The notes under the pieces are model-generated. The model did no database searches. It saw nothing but the letters and a program-made list of their open reading frames with translations, and was not told the origin of the DNA. Positions 48,875 to 60,626 of a stretch of DNA of 64,000 bases are shown here, in pieces. Made by a program: the position numbers and the translations under genes. Position 1 is the stretch's first letter. Each line of letters starts with the position of its first letter. The stretch comes from Blastomyces gilchristii SLH14081. Lineage: Eukaryota > Ascomycota > Eurotiomycetes > Onygenales > Ajellomycetaceae. Location: the NCBI RefSeq assembly GCF_000003855.2, contig NW_003101681.1, forward strand, positions 2,549,893 through 2,613,892. The letters run 5' to 3'.

Positions 48875-51284
48875 CAATGATGATTTTGAATCTGTGAACA
48901 TATTACAGGTGAAAGATGACACAATATTGACACTATCTGAAAGAAATGATACAAAGATTATAGAACTTACAATAATGCAATGATATTAAAAGCTAGAACA
49001 TCTAAATTCTGCAGATATTGTAAAAATGATGACAGATTCATGCCTAGAGATGAGAATTATTGACTATCAAGCTTTATCATTCTGCAAAGTCTGTGTTCAG
49101 GTAAAAATGACATGTTCAATCTTCACATCTATGACATGAGCTGTTAAGCTGATAATGAGATTTTTCATTAATCTGGCAGAGGGTGGAAAAACACTTTTCA
49201 ATGAAAATGACACTCTCACTAGAAGAGGTGCAAGCTACTGATTGAGTATAACAGATAATACAATCTGTTATAGATGAGTAATTCTTATGATGAGAAAGAG
49301 AGAATCTACTACAAGCTTAATAAACTTTATCATGAGTATTGAGATAACTATACAATATTGAGTTGAAACCCTACACTGAGATGATGAAGAAGAGTTTAAA
49401 AGTCAAGAACTTAAGACCTACTGTCAGAGCAAAGAAATAATATATGAAATGACTACATCTGAAATATCATAATTAAATAACTCAGTGAAATGTATGAATC
49501 AAATAGTTACAGAAAAGATATAAAGTCTACTATTTAATAGTGAATTAGAAAGAGAACTTTGAGATGAAGTAATATAAGCTGTGATTATAATGATTAACAC
49601 ATTCTCAACATCAACAAAGATATTTGAATGTAAGAAAGAAACATCACTTACATCTTTTAAAGCATGAACTGAGGTGCAATCTTCTGTTCATTGAATATGA
49701 AGATGAGGGTGTAAGGTCTATAAGAAGAATTTGAAAGTGTTGAATAAGCTCACAGATAGAACTGACAGCAGAGAATGACAGCTAGTTGAATATTAAGAAT
49801 TATATTAATATCATGTGTGAGATTCTGTTACATGTTATCTTGAGATTGTATGAGATGTCATATTTAATGAAGCTCTTGACATGGGTGCAAATACACCTGT
49901 AAATACAGTGAGAGAATTCAATGAATTGTCTGATAAATTGAATATTCTGAATGTCAGAGAGAGATAACAGCACTGCTTACTATAACACCTAGTGAAGAAA
50001 AAGCCAGATGTTTTGAAGATGATTGCAAATGAAGACTTAGAGAGTGTAATTAATTCAATCTATTTTCTAGATAATGAGACACAGCTTGTCATGAATGAAG
50101 AGTCTAAAGACTTCATTAATGAGAATGATTCTATTCTAAGTGTTCTGACAGACTGATCAACTACACTGATGAAAGTCAAGAGAAGCTCAGACTGAGACTA
50201 TTAATATAAGGCAATGAAAAAGAAGATTAAGATATTTGAATAAGAGAAGATATATATTATTGTTGAAAAGACTCTGAAAATGAATATTCTTACAGATAAA
50301 TGAGTATATAATCAGAAATTCAATAATAAGAGAGAAATCATTCACTTTAGAGCTTGCTGAGTGATTAGAGAGTTCTTGTAACAGCAGAGTATTCATTATA
50401 CAAGATTATATACTGCAGTGATATCAGGGCCTACATCATACAGTCTATTCACTATATTAACTGCTAAAGAATGAAAGATCAAATCAATTGACTATGTATT
50501 CATGTTTTTGAATAACATACTATCACAGAACAAGATGATCTATATATAACTACTCACAGGTGTTAAGCACAGTAGAGAAGACTTGATGAGACTACTTCAT
50601 CAGAGTCTATATAAAATGAAGCAAGCTGTGAGAGTATAGTATTTTCTAGCAACAGAATATCTCACCACATTGAGATTCAAGATATCACCTTATGACAGTG
50701 AATTTCTATATCACTCTATTCACAAGATCTATCTGATATTGTATATTGATGATTGTCAGGTGATAGAACCTCAAGAACAGTAATTAGACTAAGTATTAAG
50801 AGAGATTGTAAAGAGATTTGAGACAAAGAATGTTGAAGAGATCAAGTCATATCTTGAGATAAAGATCAAATGCTAGAGAAATGATAATCTAACAGTTACA
50901 CAGAGCTGTTATATTGAGAAGATTCTTGAAGATTTCAGCATGAATAAGATAAATTCAGCTGATATCTTGATAACAGTCAGCATATAACTGGAATTCTCAT
51001 CTAATGAGAAAGAGAGATTGAATGATGACTTTACAGCTACAAGATATCATCAAGAATTGAGATTATTGTAATATTTGATCTTAAGCAGCTGATCAGACCT
51101 GATGTTTACAGTCAACTATCTCTTATATTTTAACTCATATCTGTACAAGACATGTTGAGCAGCATTGAAGCATGTTCTACATTATGTCAAGAAGATGAAA
51201 AACCATGACATATTGTACAAGAAGAAGATAGAAGATGATCTGAGTTTTGTAACATACTATGATTCAGACTGAGCAGGGGCGGAT
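48875..51284 (+). mobile_element. copia C2, piece 3: integrase, RT and start of RNase H
   Basis: Reads from the GAG-pre-integrase/zinc region (about 48,960-49,140), through the integrase core and C-terminal part (to about 49,790), to RT with YIDDCQVIEP (about 50,737, Asp pair intact) and the start of RNase H, YYDSD-x-AGA (about 51,255-51,284). Stops are nearly all TGA at expected Trp. It breaks at CGGAT (51,280-51,284), duplicated at 58,928-58,932 around G-B. The same region in C1 (29,170) is the unoccupied site. Confidence 0.9.
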
Positions 51285-51542
51285 TGTAAGAATAAGTACT
51301 CACAGGCGATTATTCAGGTGTTTGCAGCTTGGCGTGATATGTACTGTTAACTACTAGAAGTATTTACAGTAGAAAGATAAAATGTAGAGATTAAATATAT
51401 AATAGCATTCAAGCTGAGTTATGAATAGTATTTGTGAACTTCAGTCTATATAGTTATGTATAGTCAAGGGCTGCTAGCTCTATTGATTACATGAGAGATA
51501 GAAATAGAGATAAAGAATTTATAAGAAGTGAGATTTCTTACA
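51285..51542 (-). repeat. G-B 3' LTR
   Basis: About 258 bp, in + orientation TGTAAGAATAAG to ATTTCTTACA. Homologous to both G-A LTRs. Confidence 0.9.
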
Positions 51543-51544
51543 TA

Positions 51545-53300
51545 CTTCTTCCTCTCTAAGACTTTGTCTGTGAAGTCTTTCACTGAGTGACTTTCTAGAA
51601 TCAGCTCAGCACTGCAGTGATACTCACTAAAAATTCTTCATATCTATAAAAAATCTCAGTGAGGAAAAATCCCTTATTACTATAAAGAGAAAAGAGTCTA
51701 TTACTCAGTTTCTTATTCTATGAGATTCTTTATAATCTACAGATTCTTCTCTGACTATCACACAGATTCATTTTATATCTTTTATATAGAAGAATTTCAG
51801 TTGACTCTCAATCATTTTCATAAGATTCTTGTATAATTATCACACAGATTCATCTCACAGATGAATCACTCTCTATGAGATCATTCTTATTAAAGAGAAG
51901 TATTTATAAGTTAATCTTTTACTTATTCTCATAAATTATTGTTCTTTAACACTGTAGAATTATGAGAAATTTTTCATTCTTTTATTAACTCTGTAGAATT
52001 GTAGAATCAAGATATTCACAGTCTGTAATCACTCTTTATAGTTATATAGAAAGATTCAGGTCTGTAATTCATAATTACTCTTATTTACTAGAGTGATCTG
52101 ACTGTTTTATAAAATCACTCACAGTGTAAGTAAACCTCTCTAGAGTAGTATAAATATCTCAGATCTATCTATAAAATCTTATCTTCTTTTCTCTTTTTCT
52201 GTAACAGCTCTTATCTTTATAAACTGTGAGTATTCTTATTCATCTGTGAAGTGTTTTCACTCAGATAATAGAGAGAGAGTATTTCTAATAATATCTGTAT
52301 ATTAATTCAAGAACTTCTCAAGAATAAAAAATTTTTCAATTTTAATATCTTTATAAATAATATCTGACTGCTGCTGAGCTTCTTATAAGCATTTCTATAA
52401 CTTCTCTAATTACTTTTTATCAGCTGATGAAGCAGAAATACTATCACTTATAACTATGTCTTCATCTCTCTCAGCTCTGTCACTGCACTCAATCTTCAGA
52501 TCAGCAGCTCACTTCATATCTTCTTCAGATTAGTTTCTGACTTTAAGTAGTGTAGTTTCTCTCTTTACTGTAAGTCTTCTTATAAGTAATTTCTTACAGA
52601 CTCTAGCTGACAGTTCTTATAAAGCTGTCTGTATTATCAGTATCTTCTGCAGTCTTACAGGCCTATAATCACTCTTCTTCTGCCTGCACAATCTCTGACC
52701 AGATATATATAAATATGTCTAGATTCTCTATCAATAATTCTCACACTGCAGCATATTTCCACAATCTCATTATCAATAAGAGATGAGTTCTCAGATACCT
52801 GTAAAATCCAGATAATCAAGACAATGTGAATGTCATGAATTTGTGATGAGAGTTAGTCTGAACAGATGAGTCTTCTCTTCACATCTTAATTGTTTTCAGA
52901 CTGAATACTTCAGCACAACTGAGAGAGTGAATACAGCTTCATAAGAGATATCTGATCACATATATAGACAGTCAGCTCTCAAGACTCTACTGTAACTGTA
53001 TATACTCTGATATTCAGCTTCTCTGAAGTCTGTGCATTTCTGACAGTCTTCATATTAAATATAACAATTATCTGTATTACAGACATGATACTCTCTGCTT
53101 CTTTAAAGAAGAAAATTAGTAGTTATGAGAGAATTGAGTGTTGTAAATAATAAGAGTATAAATTTAAGTTTTCTTTATTTTTTCTTTATTAATCTTCAAA
53201 TTGTGTTCACAGCTCTGTTTATTTTCTTGTTTTTTAACTTTAATAAGAATATGATTTCTTCTTCTCTTATATACACTGCAGACTGTTCATCTCAGTAGAA
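51545..53300 (-). pseudogene. extra 3' region of G-B beyond pol
   Basis: Counterpart of 39,990-41,618 in G-A and more decayed. Same unexplained sequence between the chromodomain and the 3' LTR. No long frame survives; it is listed to show that the region is a family feature and not an insertion in G-A. Confidence 0.4.
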
Positions 53301-54587
53301 ACTTATTATCTTATAGACTAGAGTTTATAAATAACAGTGTTAATATCTTTATTATAATCAGATTCTTAGTGAAGATTACATCATTCTAACTTATCAGAAT
53401 TCATAATATGAAAGTTATATCTCAGCTTCTACAGATGTCTTATCTACTCAGATAATTCTTAAGTGAACTTATTCATCTTATCAGAATACTCTTATTACTG
53501 AATCTTAAATCAGAGCTTGTAATCTTACTTCTCTGAGTTAATAATCTCTTTAATCTGATATTCTCTTTCACTCTCTAGTACTTTATAGATAGAATAATAA
53601 GTCACAGAGTTCTCTTCTGAGAATTTCTTATATTTATAGAGTAAAGAGATATGAAAAATATTATATATCTGTAACTCAGATAACAGTTTCAATCTGTAGA
53701 ACTGTAAACTAACTTTCTTCATAATCTTATAAGACTCTGTCTGTAAGAGATTCAGCTTCTTACTAGATCTTTATATAATAATATTTTCTAGACTCAGTCA
53801 GACTCTATCATCTTTCTTAAAACTTTTTATAATATACTTGAAGTTATAGTATCTCTTCTGATACTCTTGAGTCTTTCTCAAGAATTCACAGACTTTCTCT
53901 CAGATCTTCTGAATTCTCTCAGTCTATTCACAGATATTATTATACTTTATAGTATACTCTCACAGATTTATTAAGATTATTCACAGATAAGTCTCAGTGA
54001 GTATCTTAAAGAAGATTTTATCTGTGCTAACATGTTTTAAGTTGTTGTATACAAACTCTGTAAGTGATAATTAATACACTCAGTTATTCTGATTATAATT
54101 GATAAAGTACTGCAGATACTATTTTAATATACTTATCAGATATTCTATCTGATTATCTGTCTATTGATAAAAAGTCATGCTTAGATCTTATAAAATCTTC
54201 AATATAGTTATCAGATTAAATCAGAACTCTTCTATGAAGATTAATTCTTTATCTGAGACAATGTTTATAGATAATTCATGCAATCAGATCATATCATAGA
54301 TAAAGATATAAGTTAAATTCTTTAACTTCAAGTTCTTGCAGATGAGTATAAAGTGTGTTATCTTGATAAAGTAATTCACTATCATCAGCACACTGTTAAA
54401 GTAGGTATTATATATGTTCTTGCTTTCAGAGAGACTTATAAGAACATTCATTTCTAGCTATTCTCAAGATTTCTGTAGAATGAGTAAAGAAGTAAGTTCT
54501 TTATATAATCTGAATTACATTATCTGCAAACTCTGATAAACAGTATAAGAATTCACTATCTTCTTCATAAGTTCTTGTATCTTCAGT

Positions 54588-54970
54588 GTATAACAAAGCC
54601 CCGGTGGCCGAATGGTTAATGCGGCCACCCGGTAGCGCCTTGGCGTGGGAAACCAAGGCGCGTGGGTTCGAAACCTGCAGGGGATACATTAAATCCGGAA
54701 CTCAAGCACCTCAGGTTTCTAATAAATACAGAGGTGTACAAATCACTTCAATGAATCACTCTATGTTCCTGGGCTGGGAAGTTATTATCGCATGTATCTA
54801 ATTGTCACTCCTTTGTATTTTCCTATGTTCTTGTTATCTTGGCGTGGTCTCAACACCTGTATTTCCTCCTGTATAATCAACACTTGACCTGTATTTAACA
54901 TCACGCAAGGACTCATCATAAGCTCCGCTTGCATATGAGTATAATGAAAGAATAATAATAATAATAATAA
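54588..54970 (+). mobile_element. tRNA-derived SINE with 13-bp target duplication
   Basis: A 383-bp GC-rich island in G-B, flanked by TTGTATCTTCAGT at 54,575-54,587 and 54,971-54,983. The 5' part is tRNA-like with RNA polymerase III boxes: A box TGGCCGAATGG (54,605-54,615) and a perfect B box GGTTCGAAACC (54,665-54,675), with a 9-bp hairpin GCGCCTTGG/CCAAGGCGC between them. The 3' end has a two-step hairpin (54,911-54,940) and a tail of AATAAT units. The A-box side and the long arm recall class II tRNAs (Ser/Leu), but no proper acceptor or anticodon stem forms. It needs a LINE for mobility; the LINE at 29,656-33,447 is a candidate partner. Not visibly RIP-mutated. Confidence 0.93.
54605..54675 (+). 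promoter_or_regulatory. internal Pol III promoter (A and B boxes) of the SINE
   Basis: A box TGGCCGAATGG and B box GGTTCGAAACC, about 50 bp apart, both close to the eukaryotic consensus. Confidence 0.85.
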
Positions 54971-57900
54971 TTGTATCTTCAGTCAGAAGTATTTTCTTAT
55001 AAATAACTTATAAGTTCTAGTATCTGTAAAATGATCTGCTAGAGAAGAGTCATAATATCTTTTAATAAGTTCTATGTATAGAAACTTATTCATAGATATA
55101 TAAATTCAGCTCTCTCTTTATAAGAGATTATTTAAGTCTCTTCAATTCTTTATTTCTGCAGAGTTGATTCCTGTCATAAGTAGTTTTTAAATATGCTAAG
55201 TATATTCATTCTTCAGTTATAGTTCAGATAATCTGAATAGAAGATCTTATAAAGACTTATACTCTGTTTTCTCTTATATCAGGTCTTTCACAGTGTTTCT
55301 CAAAGTCTGTAAACTCTTCAGATTATAGATACTCTCTTCAAGAATTCTTACAGAGATTCTCAGAGTATTAACTCTCAGTATTATAGAGAGTAGTTATATA
55401 GACTTCTTCTCTCTCTTCTCTCTCTTCTCTCTTAGAGAATTAAGAGACTCTTCAGTCAATCTCTTTATAACACTCAGTTTAAGCATTTTATAAAGCTTTT
55501 CTGTCTTCTCTAATCTCTCTGTGTCTGTTATTCTGATCTTCTTAATATAATCTGATCTGTGAAAGAGTTCATCTGCTGAGTTCTTAGTTTTCTTAATATA
55601 TTCTATTTTAAATCAGAACTTACTCAGTCTCTGAGCTCAGTGAATCTGTTACTGTAAGAGTTTCTTGATTAAAGTAAACTATTATAAGCTATTATAATCA
55701 GTTCTAACAGTAATCACTGTTATAAGACTCTTAAAGTAGTGATATTAATAATGAAAGAATTTCACTATTATAAGAAGCTTCTGATCATGAATATTATAGT
55801 TAATCTCTATAAGTTATATCTTTTATAAGAAAAAGATTACTGAAACTCAGTTCTCATTTAACTGTAGTTATAAGACTATTTCTGAAATTGTAAAGAAGAA
55901 GACATCTATCTTCAATCTGATTAAGAGTAAGAGATTAAAGTGAAACAGTATCACTGTGTCTATAAATATCTATTTCAATCTTATAAAGACTCTGTGAGCT
56001 TCTGAGATAAGAAAGTTCTCACAGTTCTTTCTTTTCAATAATCTTTTCATTCTTTATTTATAGAATGACTTCTTCTTATTTTTACTCTTCAGCATGTCTG
56101 TAAGAGTTAAGAAGATTCTTATAAATATAAAGATAAACTGTCTATAAAAATTCACAAAGCTCAGAAAGATCTGAATCTTATAAATACTAGTTAACTTCAG
56201 TCATAATAAAATAGTCTTAACTTATGAAGATTTCATCTGAATATTATCTGTGATAATTACATATTCTAGAAAATTAATTCAATAGACACTGAAGTTGTAC
56301 TTTATAAGTTTAATATACAGTTCTGTCTTATCTAAGACCTTTAATACACTTTATATATACTTAGTGTATTCTTTCTTCTTCATGAAGTATATCATCACAT
56401 TATTTAGATATATTACTATGAAGATATTCAGATATATATAAAGTATTTTATTAATGAAAGACTGAAATACTGCAGAGACATTAGTCAGATTAAAAGACAT
56501 TACTAGATATTTAAATAATCTCAGTACAGTTTTAAAGACAGTCTTTTATTCATTCTCAGACTGTATTCACAGTTATATATATATATTAATTACATTCAGT
56601 TATATAAATATGACAGCTTCTGTAAGACAGTTAATCACATTCTTAATCAGAGATAGAGAGTAACAGCTCTTTATTATCTTAAAGTTCAGATTATAATAGT
56701 TTATATATAATCTGAGATCTTCATTCTTCTTCTTTATAAATATTACAGAGGCTTTTATAAAGATTTATAAAGATCAGATAAAGTTATTCTTCAGATTCTT
56801 CTTTATATAGATCTGTAAGATTTCTGTCTTATAATAAGAGAGCTTATAAATTAATTCTTAGAAGAATTTCTATTCTTCTATTAAATCTATTATCAGATTC
56901 TTCTTATAATGAGAGAGAAGCTTAGCTATCTTTACTAAGTTAAATATCTTTATAAGATCTTGATATTTCTCTAGTATCTGAAGCTCAGTTTTTATAACTA
57001 TGAGATTCTCAGACACTTGTAAAGTCATTATATAGATAAGCTTATCTTCTTTAATTAACTCTGTAGTATTAACTGATTCTATCTTTATAAATAAGTCTGT
57101 TAACACTGATCAGAAGTATAAACCTGACTTATAAACAGCTATGTATAAATTATATCTTTAAAGTTATACAAGTTTTAAGTATATATTATCTATAATATCT
57201 GTAATAATCACAGTTTCTATAAATCTTCTTCAGATTTCAGAGAGATCTTGTAATTTAAAAATAACTCTTATAAGTCTCTCAGCTCTCAGATCTAAGTTCT
57301 CATACTCTGCTTATTATAAGAGCAGATTCTTAGTTTTCATCTTTCAGCTTATTCATTTTATAAGCTTTAGAGATATTACAGTGATCTGAGATTCTGAGTT
57401 TATTAATACTTTTCATACTTATAGAATAATAGTACTGCAGTGTAGTCTCTTTCTATAAGTAAGTATTTTCATCAGAGAAGTAACAGATTCAGATATTAGC
57501 TTTAAGACTCTTAAGAAGACTATTACTGACTCTGTTTATAACTTCTCAAATTTCTATTTTAGTTTATTCAGATAGTTTGTATAAAGATGTTTTAATTTAG
57601 AATAGATAAAGCAGAGTCTTTTTTTCTTAATCTCTCTATTATATACTCTATTTATAGAAGCTTATAAAGCTCTCTCTCTTTACTTAGTAGTCAGATATAA
57701 ATCTCTCTATATTTTATTATCTTTTTCTAATAAATCTGTTCTCTGTTATTCTAACTCTTATAGAGTTGATTAATAATTTACTCTCTATAAGTCTGTAACT
57801 CTCATAGTAATCTGTAAGCAGTGAATAAGAGTTATCAGTTTCTTCAGAGTTAAGAACTTAGAGTTTTACTTAATAAGCTTATTCTGCATATCTTTATTCA

Positions 57901-58669
57901 GTCTTTTTATAAATATTATTATTCAGATCTTATTTCAGAGCTCTGTTTCTACAGATCTTAATTCATATTATAATTTTATAAAGTACTGTGAGTAGTCTTT
58001 ATCAGATTTCTTATCTCTTTTTCTAATATTAATAATCACAGTTCAGATATTCTCTATTCAGCTTACAGAGTCTTTTAACTTATTCTCTAAATAAATCTTA
58101 AGAACAGATTAGTAGAATCTCTTATAATTATTCTCTAGATAATTCAGCCAGTTCTTGACTTCAGTGTAATAAAGATCTGTTATTATATAGATAACAGCTT
58201 CTTCATCTTTTATATTACATAGTCAGACTTATAAGTCAATTTCAAATACAAACTTGTAAAAACTTTTATAGATTATGATTTAATAAGTAATCTTAAGTAA
58301 TTATAACTTAAGAAAGTTTCTTTTTAGTTTATAGATATCTCTGAAGATTATATCTAGAGACTTAATTTAAGAGTATTTATAGATAGTAAGTATTTCTTAT
58401 AGAAAAATAGCTTAATCTTATAAGAGATACTCAAGAATATTCTTCACTAAGATTGATTTATTTATAAATTTGAAGAGTTTCTCTATCACAGATATAGAGA
58501 ATAATATTCTATAAGTAATTAATAAGTTCTGAGACTTCTTTTATAAGAGTTATTTATAATTCAGATAACTACTTCTGAGTGTCTGTAATAGAGTTTGTAG
58601 AGATTAAAATATACAAGTTTTTAGTTCTTTCAGTTATAATAGATAGTTACTGACTGACTGAGCTTGAAA

Positions 58670-58927
58670 TATAAGAATAAGTGCTCACAGATGATTATTC
58701 AGGTATTTACAGCTTGATATGATATATACTATTAACTACTAGAAGTATTCACAGTAGAAAGATAAAATGTAGAAGTTAAATATATAATAGTATTCAAGCT
58801 GAGTTATGAATAGTATTTGTAAACTCCAGTCTATATAGTTGTGTATAGTCAAGGGCTGCTAGCTCTATTAATTATATAAGAGATAGAAATAGAGGTAAAG
58901 AATCCGTGAGAAGCGGGATTTCTTACA
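58670..58927 (-). repeat. G-B 5' LTR
   Basis: Partner of 51,285-51,542. It keeps AATCCGTGAGAAGCGGGATT near its outer end, closer to the unmutated state than the 3' LTR. Confidence 0.9.
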
Positions 58928-58932
58928 CGGAT

Positions 58933-59404
58933 TCTCAATACAAATCAACTACTGACTACATTATATTGATTAACAGGTCACTGATCTCATGACAGTCACA
59001 GAGACAGATATCTATTATCAAATCAATCACAGAAGCTGAATATATTACAGCTAGTAAGACAGCTTGTGAGATAATCTGATTGAATGATATATTATATAAC
59101 ACTGAGTTGATGAATGATGAAAAAGCAAAAATATGCTCACATCTATAAGTTGACAATAAGAGAGCAATTGATCTAGTAAAGAGAGAATTCTTAACATAAA
59201 GATTATGTCATATTGAGATTAGATATCATATTCTCTGTGATTTGATTGAAAAAGAGGAAATCATGATGAAACATGTTGATTCTACAGTGAACATAGCTGA
59301 CAGGCTCACCAAGCCACTGGCGAAGCCTGTGTTTGAAGATTTTGTCAAAAGAATTGATTTAAAAGAGATCAGAAAGAAATGATTGAATGATAATAATAAT
59401 ACAG
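58933..59404 (+). mobile_element. copia C2, piece 4: RNase H C-terminal part
   Basis: Resumes the RNase H cut by G-B: STTDYIILI (about 58,950), SITEAEYITASKTACEI (about 59,025) and DNKRAIDLVKRE (about 59,150), then HVDSTVNIADRLTKPL (about 59,272), the usual copia C-terminus. Downstream ATAATAATACAG leads into the 3' LTR, the same junction the LINE used in C1. Confidence 0.9.
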
Positions 59405-59699
59405 CAGATTAATGAATTTTGTATATATTTCTTGATTTTTACAGTTATTGCTGTACAGATGCCTTTCCTAATGAGGAAATCAGGGTCTGATTCATGTAAT
59501 TAATTATTATTGCATTTTTGAAAGATTTGAGAATGAGGGAGGCCCCGGGTGGCGGCTTATTATAGGCCACGGTGTAGCAAGGGGGGGTGTTGGTGATTAC
59601 TACACCTACCCTAGTCACGTGCCACCCCAACCTATCCATTTAGTGTAACTCGCGTAGATAGATTACACACACACAACACAACAACGTTATCCTCCAAGA
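59405..59699 (+). repeat. C2 3' LTR
   Basis: 295-bp LTR of the copia family and the least mutated piece of the array (CCGGGTGGCGGCTT, GTCACGTGCCACCCC). It has one copy of the 45-bp unit that is doubled in the middle LTR. An antisense open frame through it (59,445-59,639) also appears in the middle LTR and is not considered a gene. Confidence 0.88.
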
Positions 59700-59768
59700 C
59701 AACCTATCCATTTAGTGTAACTCGCGTAGTTAGATTACAACACAATATAACAACATTATCCTTCAAGA
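59628..59768 (+). repeat. tandem duplication of the LTR terminus
   Basis: 59,628-59,699 and 59,700-59,768 both read CAACCTATCCATTTAGTGTA to CAAGA with small differences (GTAGATAG versus GTAGTTAG). The true outer edge of the array may therefore be about 59,765. Confidence 0.85.
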
Positions 59769-59772
59769 AATA

Positions 59773-59880
59773 TTGTACTCCGTAATGATTTATTAATGTT
59801 GGCCGTTACGGCCGTTGCGGCTAGCGATCTCCCTAGATCACGTGACCCACCCCAATATTAAGCTCTTTGTACTCCGTAAT
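59773..59880. repeat. 14-bp direct repeats around an 80-bp GC-rich segment
   Basis: TTGTACTCCGTAAT at 59,773-59,786 and 59,867-59,880 bracket 80 bp containing GGCCGTTACGGCC (near-palindromic) and TCACGTGA. It could be a short insertion with target duplication or an excision/recombination scar. GTACTCCGTA recurs at 63,351-63,360. Confidence 0.6.
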
Positions 59881-59953
59881 AAGATCAATCAAATTGATAA
59901 TAGAATCATCAAATATTCTGATTCTGATCTCAGACAGTCACACAGACAGTCTA
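59881..59953 (-). mobile_element. truncated end of a small hAT derivative
   Basis: The last about 70 bp match the right end of the 506-bp element at 26,231-26,736 (GATCA, ATTGATAAT, TCTGATTCT, then CAGACAGTCTA at the end). The left part is missing. Position 59,954 on marks the edge of the transposon block. Confidence 0.7.
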
Positions 59954-60626
59954 AATACACTCTTTTTAAAAAATAAGAAGTGACTGAAATAAGAAGACAA
60001 AACTGTTTCATAACACTGTGAATGAGAGAGATACAGAACACAAGAAAAACCACATCAGACTCAGAGAGAGCAAACTCTTCTTTATTTAAATTCTGAGACA
60101 TTCAAACCAACTCAACCGCTTTCAATGTATATGAGTATGTCAATCATCGCAACTCATCCATCCCAAGTTTGCGAGTATAATCACAAAACATGAGCATGAA
60201 AAAGTTTAAAATAGAGATGGAGAAACGAATACAACTTGATTTTCAAACGAGACACCCAGGGGTTTAGGTGGTTAGATACACATGAGGGGTGGGAGAGAGC
60301 AAAAACATGCACCGAGGCATCATCCAACAAAAGCAGACAAAAGGGGAATAACAAAGAGATCATCCATCATCCATCCATTCCATCCATTAATATAGCCAAA
60401 AAAGATCGCCCTTAACTTCATGACTGATTTTTCATCATTTCTTCAGGTCACAGACGGGAAAACGTCGGAAATTGCGTCCAAATGTACTGTGGCTCATAGG
60501 GAAACCACAAAAGAAAAGAAAAAAACATGAAATCTAACCTGGTTGCTATGTTAGAAGAAACTATGAACAATTGAGATAGGCAACTAACGTGAAGAACATG
60601 ATATAATTACTAACCCATTTGTTAAT
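59954..60626. other. transition from AT-rich transposon DNA to gene-bearing DNA; 3' flank of hexA
   Basis: The first about 140 bp are still AT-rich and CpG-free; from about 60,095 composition becomes ordinary. No gene is seen. The part next to 60,626 should hold the hexA 3' UTR, since the gene points into this region. No obvious polyadenylation signal can be singled out. Confidence 0.6.

Larger units (their letters stand above)
53400..58640 (-). pseudogene. G-B gag-pol polyprotein, interrupted by a SINE
   Basis: Mirror of the G-A polyprotein: Gag (about 58,640-57,600), protease and linker (57,106-56,870 still open), RT (about 56,780-56,320), RNase H, integrase (about 54,990-54,080, split by the SINE between the RNase H end and the integrase core) and chromodomain with YQIKEIINSEK (about 53,570-53,530). 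Numerous nonsense codons. The Gag knuckle region near 57,560 is damaged. Confidence 0.82.
51285..58927 (-). mobile_element. Ty3/gypsy chromovirus G-B, complete, inserted in C2 RNase H; carries a SINE
   Basis: A 7,643-bp minus-strand element with LTRs at 51,285-51,542 and 58,670-58,927 and a 5-bp duplication CGGAT. Without the SINE and its 13-bp duplication it is 7,247 bp, the length of G-A minus its 145-bp duplication. It forms a 7-kb inverted pair with G-A, about 9.4 kb apart. Confidence 0.93.

Noticed and set aside
48875..51284. Nuclear recoding of TGA as tryptophan, since many frames read well with TGA as Trp
   Set aside because: hexA next door contains no internal TGA and ends normally; the elements also have TAA, TAG and catalytic D-to-N changes, which fit mutation and not a variant code.
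54600..54690. A functional tRNA gene (Ser/Leu-like) at the A/B boxes
   Set aside because: The boxes are good, but no 7-bp acceptor stem or anticodon stem forms, and the unit continues into a 3' body with tail and target duplication. It is a SINE head, not a tRNA gene.
1..59950. Mitochondrial or organellar DNA because of the AT-richness
   Set aside because: Content is nuclear LTR elements, hAT, LINE and SINE with target duplications, continuous with a nuclear gene; no mitochondrial genes.
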